DNA from: Amblyomma americanum | Lineage: Eukaryota; Arthropoda; Arachnida; Ixodida; Ixodidae | NCBI RefSeq assembly: GCF_052857255.1 | Contig: NC_135505.1 | Span: 133,231,967 to 133,295,966, forward strand | DNA: 64,000 bases | Direction of reading: 5' to 3' | In this document: one piece after another, positions 1 through 11,204 of the stretch | Position numbering within the stretch: the stretch's first letter is position 1 | Layout of the letters: every line of letters begins with the position of its first letter | Translations under genes and position numbers: made by a program | Notes under the pieces: generated by a model | What the model was told of the DNA's origin: nothing | Databases searched by the model: none | What the model saw: only the letters and a program-made list of their open reading frames with translations

Positions 1-212
1 AACATACAGATGTCGCCATCATCGCCCGATTTCATAAGTGTTTTGCGTGCATTGACATCAAATATTTTGCACGCATCCCTGAGAGTACGTTACACCACCC
101 GCTACATCAACACTACGGTAACCAGCCCTTATTGGTGTGGATGCCATGAGTTTGAATTTTTTGGCGGGAAAATTTTCTCAGCCATGTAACCAACTGTGAA
201 ATTATCCGAGAG

Positions 213-434
213 GGGGTTTTCCGTTCCAAAGCGACTCAGGCTAGGAGGGACGCCGTAATGAAGGGCTTGGGAAGTTTCTACCACCTGGGGTTCTTTAATG
301 TGCACTGACATAGCACAGAAGCACACCGGCATCTAGAATTTCTCCTCCTTCAAAATGCGACCGCCGCGGCCGGGATCGAACCCGTGTCTCTCATGTGAGC
401 AGCCGAGCGCCATACCACTGAGCCACCATGGCGG
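213..434 (-). mobile_element. tRNA-derived SINE (Ruka-like), minus strand
   Basis: Reads, on the minus strand, a tRNA-like head (GGTGGCTCAGTGG box A, GGTTCGATCCC box B), then the body AGTGCACATTAAAGAACCCC and a tail at GACT...GGAACGG. Same family as 7790-8027 but diverged. The minus-strand ORF at 129-332 is a by-product of this repeat. Confidence 0.88.
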
Positions 435-1456
435 ATTTTGCCCAAGAATTAGTGACACTATGTAGCTGTCTGCAAACCATCGTTTCAGTTCGACATTGTG
501 CAACGAAAAAAAGGAAACGCCAGACGTATATGTTCGATCCTAAAAAAAGGTCAGTGATTCAGGATAATGCTGTCATGCGTACCATGTTATTGCTGACGTC
601 ATATATGAAGAATAGATTATTTCAAGCTTATTGCTAAATAGCAGGGAAAGGAATTCGCGTCTCAGCTGTTCTCGGTGGGATTAAAAAGTAGGTATAAATT
701 TTCTGCGACTAGTTTAGGGGAAAAGTCCAGCCTTGAGAATTTATTAAACATAAGCCTAGCTGTCTTTCTTTGTATTATTTGCTCAAATTGTTAAGAAAAA
801 GAGTAATGATAAAAACGTGTCACAAAATCTCCCATAGATCTGGAAAGCACTTGAAGCAATTAACCGTTGAGACAGTATGATTCGGATATATCAATTATAG
901 GAGGCTATGCTGTTGAGATCTCCGCGTATCATTCGCAAATACATAACGTTATATTCTTGGAATATCGATATGAGATTTGATTGCCGTGTTCAGTGCGTAA
1001 AGTATAACAATAAATCTGCCTATTTCACGCAGCAAGGAACAACAAAGTGCTAACAGGACTGGAGCACAGAGCAGAATAATGTAATTAAGTGTATAAGTCA
1101 GATGGCATACACAGAAACTCAGCAACAAGGATACAAGTGACGACAAAACTTAGTAATACAAATGAATATAGTATAACTGATGTACACAGAAGGACAGCAA
1201 AGTGAATACATCAAAATAGCAAAACCACGACGGAATGGCAAATAGCATAATAAGGAGAATTGATGTAACACTTGTAAAAACAATAAATGCTTACCTAACG
1301 GGCGTATAGGAAAAACCATGCAGCCTTAAAAACAGCTATAAGAGCAATATTAGTATTAATAAACTTAAAACCAACAAAGTATGGTGAGCATATTTCTAGC
1401 ATCGGTATTTCTTCTGAAGTGTCTTAGTTCGTGAGCTTTTTGTACTTCTGCCCAAG
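435..1456. other. Left end of gene A intron; nothing recognised
   Basis: AT-rich non-coding sequence before the first visible exon of gene A. I searched for the preceding micro-exon (RDII-type) and did not find it here. Confidence 0.5.
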
Positions 1457-1565
1457 GTTACGCCATGGTTGGAGAAGCATGCACCATACACAAAGTCGGC
1501 ATCACTGAAGACAACCCGGGCACCTACTCAGGCATTGAGACCCTCGCTCACGAAATAGCGCACGT
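1457..1565 (+). CDS. Gene A exon: start of zinc-binding motif
   Basis: Acceptor ...cccaag, donor gtaagt. It enters mid-codon (GT completes Gly) and leaves after two bases of the Val codon. It encodes GYAMVGEAC..., then GTYSGIETLAHEIAH, which gives the first two zinc His and the catalytic Glu. Length of 109 nt equals the matching exons of genes B and C. Confidence 0.9.
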
Positions 1566-3591
1566 GTAAGTTTTTTTGCATTCTACTGCCACGGCCAATT
1601 AATTTTAGTTGGCCAGTGAATTAAATTTATCTCCTCCAAGCATATCTCCAACACACCGGAATACCGCAAATTTTTCTCTTTTTTGTGTGCTCTGACTTTA
1701 ATTTCCGTTCATTGTTCAAAGTTTTTTTATAAGCGTTTCACTTGAACGACTTGCCTTGTGCTGCCAAATTGCCGTCAAATATGGTGGCAGTCGCCCTGTC
1801 AAGTTAATCTTCGAAGCCGCTTTTTCAAGACTGCTCCTTTCCATGTATACATGGAGAATACACTTTAATATAACTTATCATAGCCAAGAACTCATTCATG
1901 CAAACATTGAAAGTATTGCCATTGAATTGTTCTCGAAGATGAGCTCAAGAAAATAGAACTGCCTTATAATATCGAACTAAAATCAGTGTATATGCCATGG
2001 TTTGTATAAATAAGAGTATTAATGACGGAGCGAGCAAACATTTCTTGTTCTTGTTCGTACCTTTGATAACGAATGCACATTCACATCTTCATTTCCCCCG
2101 GCTTCTGTTTAAGCGCTTGTAAATGTGCGGTGTATGTGTCCATGCGTCATTTTTCTTTTCACTTGAGAAAACCAGCATGATTGAGAGCGCTTCAGCTAGA
2201 TGACATGCAAGTCAGTACGAAGAGATAGGGTACTAACGTTTTTGTTATAACGACCAACTTTAAAGGCATCGAGTAGAGTCGTTATATAAATATACTTCAA
2301 CTGACAACATGCTGCATGCGAAATAACCGCACACGAATAGAATCAAGCATAAACTTTTACTTTTTTGCAAAGATGTAGTAATCAAGCTGACTCTTGATCA
2401 CATTCGAGCGAGGATTTGAATTTTGCTATCTTCAACACAGCTGATGAATGCAAACAATATTCCTACGCTCTACGGGGGGTTATGATTATGCTGTAATGAT
2501 TTCTTATTTTTTACTTATGCATTACATTATCTCTTCTAAGGGAGTAATTGCTTATTAGTATAGACCCAAACGCAGCCATATGGCTACAAAAGAAAGCTAT
2601 GAAGCTTTCGGAGAAACTTTGTCGTTGTATAAACATTCTTAGTTCGGGATTAAAAGCGCGACCACCGCCTGTCTGGGACCGTCGCCCTACCAACTAAGCG
2701 AACAAAAACGGATAGCAGACGATAGAGCGAGAGCGAATTAATCAATATTTATAAATTAGCAGAGTGCTAATACAAATTTGAGCTGAACTTCCCGATGTGG
2801 AAAGGGTTTGGGGACTAACACCGTTGCCGTTTCCATTTAAGTATGTGCATAGGAGGAGTTCCCGTAAAGTCACGAGCGCAATTTTGAGGTGTAGGGCGCA
2901 GCTTCAATAGTGCATGCCGAGGCTGATGCATACATACATACATACATACATACATACATACATACATACATACATACATACATACATACATACATACATA
3001 CATACATACATACATACATACATACATACATACATACATACATACATACATACATACATACATACATGCACACATACATACATACATACATACATACATA
3101 CATACATACATACATACATACATACATACATACATACATACATACATACATACATACATACATACATACATACATACATACATACATACATACATACATA
3201 CATACATACATACATACATAAGATGGAGGCGAAATTCTAGAGGCCCGTGCACTGTGCGATGTCAGTGCACGTTAAAGAACCCCATGTGGTCGAAATTTCC
3301 GGAGCCCTTCACTACGGCGTCCCTCATAGCCTGAGTTGCTTTGGGACGTTAAACCCCCATAAACCATACATACATACATACATACATACATACATACATA
3401 CATACATACATACATACATACATACATACATACATACATACATACATACATACATACATACATACATACATACATACATACGCGTCTCTCATAGCCTGAG
3501 TCGCCTTGAGACGTTAAACCCCAATAAACCAAACATACATACATACATACATACATACATACATACATACATACATACATACATACATACA

Positions 3592-3625
<34 letters not shown>

Positions 3626-6600
3626 CATACTTGCATGCATGCATGCATGCATGCATACATACATACATACATACATACATACATACATACATACATACAT
3701 ACATACATACATACATACATACATACATACATACATACATACATACATACATACATACATACATACATACATACATACATACATACATACGAAGAAAGCC
3801 AAATCACTGAAACAAAGGAGCACAGGGGAATGTTTCGATTTTTTTACTTGTTCCATTGATCAGTGCTAATTAAATGGTGCAAATGTATTATCGCTGAAAG
3901 ATAATTCATTATAAAGCAGAAGATGTATATGTATGTGCACACATTCACAATTTGTTTTTCAGGCTTGGCGCCAAGCACGATGGCGATCCACCCATTTACC
4001 ACATTCCCAACCATCCGGGAGCCTACTCGTGCCCTTCGTACGAGGGCTACATCATGAGCTACGTCTTCAAAGACGAGAAGCAGTTCCGGTTCTCGACCTG
4101 CACGCTCCACCAGATCGAGTTCATGGCACAGTGAGAACCCTCTATGACTAAGAACGATTGGTTGCGTTGCTCTGGTGGTGGTGGTAAACATTTATTATTT
4201 ACAAGGAGGTGTTTGGGCCCAGGCCCTATGGCCCAAGTCCTCACAAATCTAGGTGGAGCTCCTATTCCGGAGCCCCAATGGCGTCTAGCGCAGCTCGCGC
4301 CCTGGCGACCAAAGTCCGTTGGGACTGCAGGTCATGGCAGCTGAGCAGCGCCGCCTCCCAGGCCTCCCTAGAAGGGTGGGAGATGAAGGATTTAGAAGGG
4401 TGGGGCAGCCGGAGTGACGTCAGGCAAAGAGGGGAAACATGCCATACAGAGGTAGTTACTATTGCGAAAACTAGCGGCAACAAGATGGAAAGAAAAATTG
4501 GCAGTGGCTTACCTCGGCTATGCCAGGATATACCTAGCGAGAGGTACGTTTCCCTGGCCAGGCGTGTTTTTCAGAAACTCGAATCGTGTGATCAGTCACG
4601 TGACGGGCCTTCACATCCTTTTCTCTTGGTTCCCGTTGACTGACAGCTTCCATAGGCTCCATCTCGGCGGCTATGTGCCGTCTATTACGTTCGGCAGTCT
4701 GGCATCTCCGTTTGGTAAGCCGTTCCTCTCTCTGTTCGGGCGTCTCCGCTGCTCTCTTCGCCTTCTGACTCATTCTCTCTTTGTTGAGTAGCCAGCTGCC
4801 AGACGACCACCTCAGGATCGGAAGAGTTAATCTTCTCTTGCTAAACCACCGTTTAGCAGCCGTTGGACTCTCCTTCTCTGCATGCATGTCAAACGTTGTG
4901 ATACAGACGCCCATTACATTTCCGCCTTTATACGCAATGCTGCGCATGCGACGCGCGGTTCGGGTGTTACAGGCGTGCGGCGAGGCGGCGACGAAGAACG
5001 CGGCGCAGCTGTGAAGTCTCTCCGGTTACCATGGTATCGGCACATGCGCACAACTGCTAATCCGCGTGACGTCACGCTCGGCTCCGACGGCGGAGCGGGT
5101 TCGCGGCCGCGGTGACGGCGAAGCGCACGCCGCACCTCGCTCCTCTCCGGTTGCCATGGTAACGGCGCATGCGCACAACTGTCCTCTCCCATGCACCGCG
5201 AAATGCTCGACTGGTAGCCCAGTGTAGCTCTCGCTACAAAATGATATGTGTAACGTTAAGAGACCGGAAGCGGGCAGAGTTGGTGAGGGAACAAACGCGC
5301 GGTATTGACATTCTAGTAGAAATCAACAGGAAGAAATGGGCTTGGGCGGGGTATGTAATGCAAAAAGGCAAGGTAACCACTGGTCCTTAAGGGTAACGGA
5401 GTGGATTCAAAGTGAAGGCAAGCGTAGCAGGGGTGGCAGAAGGTTAGATGGGCGGATGAGATTAGGAAGTTTGCAAGTATAGGGTGGGCGCAGCTGGCAA
5501 AGGAGGGGGTTAATTGGAGAGACATAGGAGAGGCCTTTGCCCTGCAGTAGGCATAGTCAGGCTGATAATGACGATTATGATGATAATGATTATAACATTA
5601 GGCAGCCCGATTAGATTCTAAGCGAAAATTGCTGCTAACAATGCACCGTGCCTATTTTAAACATTTAGACGCAATGTTAGCAGTCGTGTACATAGTGAAT
5701 GGGCAGCATTTTTTGAGGGCGTGCTGCACATAGCGGTGATTTATTTGTTTCAGACTGTTTAAAACTGGTCGGGCATCCTTAATATCGCAAATGGGGTGCA
5801 TTTTAATGACAATTAGCGATCGCAGCAAATGATATGCTTAAAAGTCAGCTTGTCAGCACGCCCTCCGCCATTTACGTTAAGGCAGATTTTGATCCAAATA
5901 ATATTTTTAATTTTTCGCAATTAGTACTACAATAATTCACAAAATCTGTCCGTCTGGTGTTGTGTCATACCATTTAGCGGACCGTAGAAAGGAGGTTTCC
6001 GGAGGATAAATAGAAGGATAGCGCTGTCGGAACACGGTGGGGGAAGGTGAATGGTCCGTGGAAAGGGTAGACAGACAAATGGAGAAGTAAGTGTTCAAAA
6101 GGACAGTCACCACCACCGCCAGCTGCGTTGTTTCAGCGATAGATACACGAGGCGTGAACACGCGTACGTGACATGCCACATGCTAACGCATATTATGCCG
6201 AAAGAACCGTGTAGATCGGGAGAGAATTTTTTTTTCGCATTTCTGTGGTCAACACGCTGATAGAGTCCCGATTGCATGGGCTATCCCCGCTAATATTCAT
6301 AAACTTGAGCGTGAACTGAGAACTTTTGAGGAGCGGGAGGCTGAGGTCTCAGAGAGACCTCGCCCGTACCCCTAAAGTATAACGGGTAGTAAGTCCAAGT
6401 CTGATGACAGCTTGGCACTGACGTGCCACTGATGCCCTCACGTCACAGGTGTTCATCCGCATCTCTGCAACTAGGCCTAATTACTAAAGTCTGTCTTTTG
6501 CTTCTTTCTTCTTTTTTTCTAGTTACAAAGGCCGAGAATGCCTGCTCAAGATCAACGTGCGCAAGAAGATAGCGCATACGTTCAAACTTCCTTCGCAAAT

Positions 6601-9600
6601 GATAACGCTGGATAATTATTGCAAGCGCGTCAATAAGAAAAAGGGACCGCTGGAGTACAGACCGTCATACGTGAGGCCTGCTTCCCACCTTTCTGGTTCT
6701 CATGCATATCTGTAGTGTTCGCGTGATCGGCTTCGTCTTAATCTTATAAATTCAGGCCAGCCAGCGGGCCCGACTAGTAATTCTGATTTGAAGTAATGTT
6801 GTTCTTAGCCGAAGGAGAAATCGAATTGGCCAGCATAGGAAAACGCAAGAATGTTTGCTTGGCTGGCTGACTACACTCTTCCGCCGAAGGAAGTAAAAGG
6901 GGCAGAAGGATTAAAACATTTGGGAGGTAACGTCGCTACCACAACCGTTAGTCTGTCAACGGCTAGCCGTAAAGGGATAATCACCCAGAATGACTCTCTT
7001 TGCGAACTAACTCCATGCCGCGGGAAGGCTTTCATTTTGCCCCCTTTGCCTGCTTTTGGCTCAAAGTGTTACGTTTGTCGCTGTATATCTTGCGCAAATT
7101 ATTGGCCGCTAATTATTCCGAAATATTCACTGTGCAAGTCGCGAGAATTGAAGTCGAGAAGCAAAATCTAAAACAGCCGTGTGTGGTATAGAGAGGTTCT
7201 TAGTAGCCGTAGAGCGCGGTACATATACTTGTGCAAGTCGGACGATCCAGAGGTTCAGAGGATTGTTAACAATATGCGATGATTGTTAATTAAAACGTAG
7301 CTTAGGTTACGACCAAAAAATATTGCATTGCCCAAACTGCTACAGCGCCACATCCAACCTATCAGCTTCGTGGAAAAGGCAGACGACCAAGTGAAATAAA
7401 TCACTTCCTGCTAATGGCTGCGGAGAATCTGCTTAGCTAATGGTCCTGTATGTAAGCTTCTTGTGAAGCCTGATTGAGCATAGGACGTAGCTAAGCCATT
7501 TTCAACAAATCCTTAAACTTTGGTTAAACCGATCGACGGTCTTCAATGTCTCTGCTGTAATAGCACGTGGTTGGGTAGGAGGCCCGTGTGAAGTAATTCC
7601 TTGCCAACGAATCATTTCGCTGTGCTTTAGCCAGCATACCTTAATTTATAGCTCACCATAATAAATTCTGAAAGTAGTTGCTGATACAGCTTCTATCGAT
7701 TCACCGTTCCACGTTCCTTGTCAACCCTTATTCAGCGAATATAGCTGGTATTCACACTCAAACGAATTTATGATTTCTTCTACCCAAAAGCCGCCGCGGT
7801 GGCTGAGTGGTTATGGCGCTCGGCTGCTGGCCCGAAAGACGCGGGTTCGATCCCGGCCGCGGCGGTCGAATTTCGATGAAGGCGAAATTCTAGAGGCCCG
7901 TGTATTGTGCGATGTCAGTGCACGTTAAAGAACCCCAGGTGATCGAAATTTCCGGAGCCCTTCACTACGGCGTCCCTCATAGCCTCAGTCGCTTTGGGAC
8001 GTTAAACCCTCATTAACCATAAACCCATCTTCTACCCAAAACCAGGATTCACCTAAATGCAAGGTTCACTGCCACGAGCGGAACAGCTTTTCCTACTGGA
8101 TACACAACACACCCGACGGATTTCCTTGCAGTGGCAGAGCCAAAGGCGTACGTATGCTGTGTTGTTTTGTGCTTTGCTTCATTTGTTAAGTTTACGTCAC
8201 TTGACCGGCCCGTATCCTGTATCAACAGGCATAAACTATGACTGCCACATGTCCTGAAAGATATTAACGGCAAATTTATGTTGAAATATATCGATCGAAT
8301 TCATCGTCCCGGTGACAGAGGCTCTGACTTAATGGGAAAGTGAACCTTTTATAAGCAAGAAAAAGAGATGTAATCAATATAACCTCGCGCTGCCATGCCA
8401 TTTTTCCTGATAAATTACGACGGCTTCGAATCACGAGCTACGTAACTCTTTCGGCGCCGCACTAACGTCGCGAGTTTCGAACGAGTAGCAGGAGGAAAAG
8501 TATATTACACCTACAACAAATTTCTCAGCAATAAATGCATGTTTTACTGTACATTGATTGTAAACTTAGCTCAAAGAACTTAATGTTAAGAACAAAAATT
8601 GGTGAAGTTATCCTCAGGATTTTTTTACCCATAAATTTCATTCACGCAGTGCCACATGGACGAATTTAATGCCATTCTATTAATTTTTGACAAGTAATAC
8701 GGCCATTAAAAGAGCACTCGACTTCGTTCCCGCAAATTACGCAGAACCCCATGCCATTCTGTCCCGAGCACCCAATCAAGTAACAAATAATTTGTTGTTT
8801 GCGAGACGTTTCTAAATTTTCAGTGCAACGGGCTACATTGTATTCATCAGTAGGAGAGATTCTAGCCTGTGGTTTTAACGAGAGGTGAACGATGCATGGA
8901 TAAGGAAGGCCGCAAATTCACACAGAAAGGGCGCTGGTTTGCGTCTAGTTTTCTTGCGACGTTACTGCGATCTGTATACCGTTCCAAGGAATTTCAAGAA
9001 TTAAAAACCCAAACTCATTGCTTGAAACCAGTATCAAGTAACGCTCACAGCATGAGGCTGAAACTTAGCGGAAGGCATTCCAATACGCTGGGAAGAAAAT
9101 CGTGTGCTTTGTTAGTCTTAAATTTTGCGTCTATCCCCCTTACAATTGAAACCGCTGTCAGGGAGTCAGATGTAACATGAACAGAGCATAACGAAACTTT
9201 TATAAATTTTGCGGCAACAGAATTAGAACTTTTTTGCTGGCAATAGTCTTAAGCAAACACACGCATTAAGTACAAGCTGGTTTTAACTGCCGTTGTAGGC
9301 GAACTCAGGAGAACATCGTACCGAAACCGCAACGAAGCCGACGTCGAAACCGGATTGAGTACTGAAGCAGAACCTAAAAAAAAACCTTTCCGAAACATTC
9401 TTAAATTTTTTTGCCTGAATGGCACCCATCAGGAAGAAATCTTGCCCCTCGCAGCACTCCACATGTTATTCGAACCAACGCTAGCGCAAATGGAGTTTTT
9501 TTGCTTCCCGTCGCCACAGACCACTCCGCCGTTGCCGCAGCATGTGCAGGGTCGGTCAGTATGAAAGGGAACAAACAAACGCGAGGCCACCATGAGCTCG

Positions 9601-11204
9601 CAACAATGGGCGACAACGGGCGCATGCACGGAAAGAGCAGCCGGCCGTGCTTATTGCGCATGTGCCCAGTTTCCGCCGATTGTTGCCGGCTCTCAGCGGC
9701 AGCGCTTCGCAGCACGGCGATTAAGCGCTAGGGTGTTAACTTTCATTCCGAATGACCATGTACTTGGCACATTGCACTCTTTAGCGAGAAAATTGTCGTA
9801 ATCGTTATCTTTCCTCAGCTCGTTGTGTCCTCCTAGTCGTGGCCATGCATAAGGAACCGGTTGAGTTAAGAAGTCAAACTGCTGGCCTGTGTGTCTAACG
9901 CCAGCTTCATGTAGACGTTCATGACGGCGGCCAAGGCTGCTGAAAACGCCATAAAGCTAGGAGAGTAGCGGGCGAGTGTCATGGCGTGTCCAGAAGCGAA
10001 GTAAGCGAGGAAATCTGAGAAGGCTGGCCAGCATAAGAAGAAGAAATGGCGGAACGCCGTTGCACGCAAAGCAGCGAAAGCGGCGAAGGGAGAGCGTTGT
10101 TCAACTGCAAGTGATGCGACAGATCGCAGAGTATTCAGGGAGACAAACTCCAATCCAGCTAGCTCTAACAGAAGCTAACAGCTCTAACAGCTCGACTAGA
10201 AACAAATCATCCACTTCTCAACCTTTAAAGATAAATGAAAAGTTTCACTGTAAAACGCCACAAAAAACTTCAAGCTGTGCAACTCGTCTAGATATAAGAG
10301 GAATCCAAACATTTCTCTTACGCTCTGAGTTAAAAGCTGTGCTCGAAGCTCTACATGAACCTCGTGCATCTGCATGAAGCTTTAGAAGGAAAGCCTTGTT
10401 TTTAGCCCTCCAGCGGTTTACAAGGTCAATGACTAATTTAACTTATATGAATAAAAATCTTTCTGGTTAGTTTAATGAAAGGCCTACAACAATGCTCGAC
10501 GTTAATTTATTCAATATGAAGCAACTCCTTAGCACTTAGCAAACACCACATAAGCACTTTGTAGCATTCGGAGCTTTTTACTCCCGTCGTACAATGCCTC
10601 TGTTATTGACTTAAAGGAAACGGGAAAAAAAAAACTATCTCAACTCAACCTATGAGCTATAACGTGTAAAAATGGAATAAATATGACTGAATAGTACTGG
10701 GGCAGAAGCAATGAGAACATTTCGGAGAAAAAGAAAATTACAAAAAGAATTTTTAGGCGCAAAATGAAGAGTTTAGGAGGGGCTATTGTTTTCCAGTGGA
10801 CGTTACAGATGATGATGATGATGGTGGGTGCGATGAAAGCGGCGGCGGTTTTCAAATGCCTCCTTTCTACCCCCCCCCCCCCCTTTGTCTACGAGCGGAG
10901 ATGTCAGTCAAGGTCAATGTGCTGGGAATGTCGCGCAGTTACAATGCCGCAGGCCGCCTTTGTAAACAATTGTAAACAATTTGGAAACAGTATATACATA
11001 TGTAACGATGTCTTTCCAAAAACAGTTCGCATTCAGGCTAACGCAGTCTTTTTGTCTGCAGCATCTTCTGAAATCTAAACTTGCGCCTCTTTTTTGGCTT
11101 TCCTTTTTCTATAGGTCTGTATTATGGGCGTTTGCGCGCGACGGCCCGACATAAGATGGATGTACAAAAGTGCCTACGGGCGCGTGCCTGGTGGCGTCGT
11201 ATGA
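1457..11204 (+). CDS. Gene A: M12B metalloprotease, last five exons (5' part outside window)
   Basis: Spliced gene joined from exons 1457-1565, 3963-4130, 6523-6670, 8046-8147 and 11115-11204. All borders are AG/GT and all phases fit. The product is the C-terminal part of a reprolysin-family (metzincin) secreted zinc endopeptidase: half of the catalytic domain plus a short Cys-rich tail. The zinc motif reads HEIAHVLGAKHD, split by an intron after HEIAH(V), and the Met-turn reads YIMSY. The Cys-rich exon contains PKCKVHC and PDGFPCS, and the last exon begins VCIMGVC. Signal peptide, prodomain and first half of the catalytic domain should lie to the left. No frameshift or stop is seen. Exon plan is identical to genes B and C, so it is a paralogue, in opposite orientation and the most divergent of the three. 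Confidence 0.88.
1566..2927. other. Gene A intron, no element recognised
   Basis: AT-rich, no exon-like block or known repeat seen. It leads into the tetranucleotide tract. Confidence 0.5.
3221..3365 (+). mobile_element. SINE body and tail inside the microsatellite
   Basis: Ruka-like body (GGCGAAATTCTAGAGGCCCG through GACGTTAAACCCCCATAAACC) without its tRNA head. The tail runs straight into (CATA)n. Confidence 0.85.
3481..3533 (+). mobile_element. Second SINE 3' end inside the microsatellite
   Basis: Short tail piece (TCTCATAGCCTGAGTCGC ... CCCCAATAAACC), again followed directly by (CATA)n. Confidence 0.8.
3963..4130 (+). CDS. Gene A exon: third zinc ligand and Met-turn
   Basis: Acceptor tttttcag, donor gtgaga; 168 nt. 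It begins by completing Val and continues LGAKHDGDPP, supplying the third zinc His and the family Asp. CPSYEGYIMSY contains the Met-turn. An antisense LINE 3' end starts only about 42 bp beyond the donor. Confidence 0.92.
4173..4470 (-). mobile_element. I-clade-type LINE, 3' end fragment
   Basis: On the minus strand it encodes the RNase-H-side C-terminus (HDLQSQRTLVARARAALDAI then GAPE and stop), followed by a UTR with AATAAA and a (CCA)n tail. It closely resembles the 3' end of the longer element at 52278-54916. 5' truncated. Confidence 0.65.
4930..5243. repeat. GC-rich module with CRE and GCGCATGCGCA motifs
   Basis: CpG-rich block with TGACGTCA, repeated GGTTACCATGG / GGTTGCCATGG, and GCGCATGCGCACAACTG. 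It ends GTGTAGCTCTCGCTACAA. A second copy with the same ending and a shared CGCAGCTGTGA core is at 18573-18801, so this is a dispersed repeat. Identity unknown; promoter-like composition. Confidence 0.5.
5258..5590 (+). mobile_element. RTE-type LINE, 3' end fragment
   Basis: Matches in plus orientation the 3' end seen inverted at 38797 and 46966: GACCGGAAGCGGGCAGAGTT, then GAAATGGGCTTGGGCGGG, GGAGAGGCCTTTGCCCTGC and a GATAATGA-rich tail. Confidence 0.75.
5591..6522. other. Gene A intron, nothing recognised
   Basis: No exon homology or named repeat seen before the next gene A exon. Confidence 0.4.
6523..6670 (+). CDS. Gene A exon: end of catalytic domain
   Basis: Acceptor preceded by a long T-rich tract (tttttttctag), donor gtgagg; 148 nt. 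It encodes YKGRECLLKINVRKK followed by FKLPSQMITLDNYC. The K-LPS-MITL core is shared with the matching exons of B and C. Confidence 0.9.
7790..8027 (+). mobile_element. Full-length Ruka-like SINE with 14-bp target-site duplication
   Basis: tRNA head (GGTGGCTGAGTGG box A; GGTTCGATCCC box B), central body and a GACGTTAAACCC...AACCATAA tail. Flanked by perfect direct repeats TCTTCTACCCAAAA at 7776-7789 and 8028-8041. The right repeat lies in the acceptor of the gene A Cys-rich exon. Confidence 0.95.
8046..8147 (+). CDS. Gene A exon: Cys-rich tail
   Basis: Acceptor acccaaaaccag, donor gtacgt; exactly 34 codons, phase 0 on both sides, as in genes B and C. It contains CKVHC and TPDGFPCS, homologous to CKVYC and RPDGFSCS in B and C. 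A SINE lies immediately upstream; its right target-site duplication ends 4 bp before the exon. Confidence 0.9.
8148..11114. other. Gene A last intron
   Basis: No coding exon recognised. Holds a GC-rich block near 9560-9730, a GAT triplet run near 10809 and a C homopolymer at about 10869-10883. Confidence 0.4.
11115..11204 (+). CDS. Gene A terminal exon with stop
   Basis: Acceptor ttttctatag, phase 0, 30 codons including TGA. It starts VCIMGVCARRPDI, aligning with VCYLGRCTTKPNV of gene B. The C-terminus is a few residues longer than in B. A possible AATAAA lies about 210 nt downstream. Confidence 0.85.
   Translation, partial: VCIMGVCARRPDIRWMYKSAYGRVPGGVV

Larger units (their letters stand above)
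2928..3790. repeat. (TACA)n microsatellite in three blocks
   Basis: Nearly pure tetranucleotide repeat at about 2928-3220, 3366-3480 and 3534-3790, with a short (GCAT)n island near 3633-3655. The blocks are separated by SINE 3' segments (3221-3365 and 3481-3533). Every long ORF in this stretch (YIHT or MYVC repeats) is an artefact of the repeat. Confidence 0.97.

Noticed and set aside
2815..3869. Long ORFs of YIHT or MYVC repeats on both strands
   Set aside because: They are translations of (TACA)n in all frames; no real protein is supported.
4882..5192. Arg-rich ORFs on both strands
   Set aside because: Product of the GC-rich repeat module; both strands open at once, as expected from composition.
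7000..7191. Cys-rich plus-strand ORF as the gene A Cys-rich exon
   Set aside because: It has Cys residues but no CKVxC or PDGF block; the true exon was found at 8046-8147.
7801..7864. tRNA gene
   Set aside because: Box A and box B belong to the tRNA-derived head of the SINE; no cloverleaf with CCA-type end, and the SINE body follows directly.
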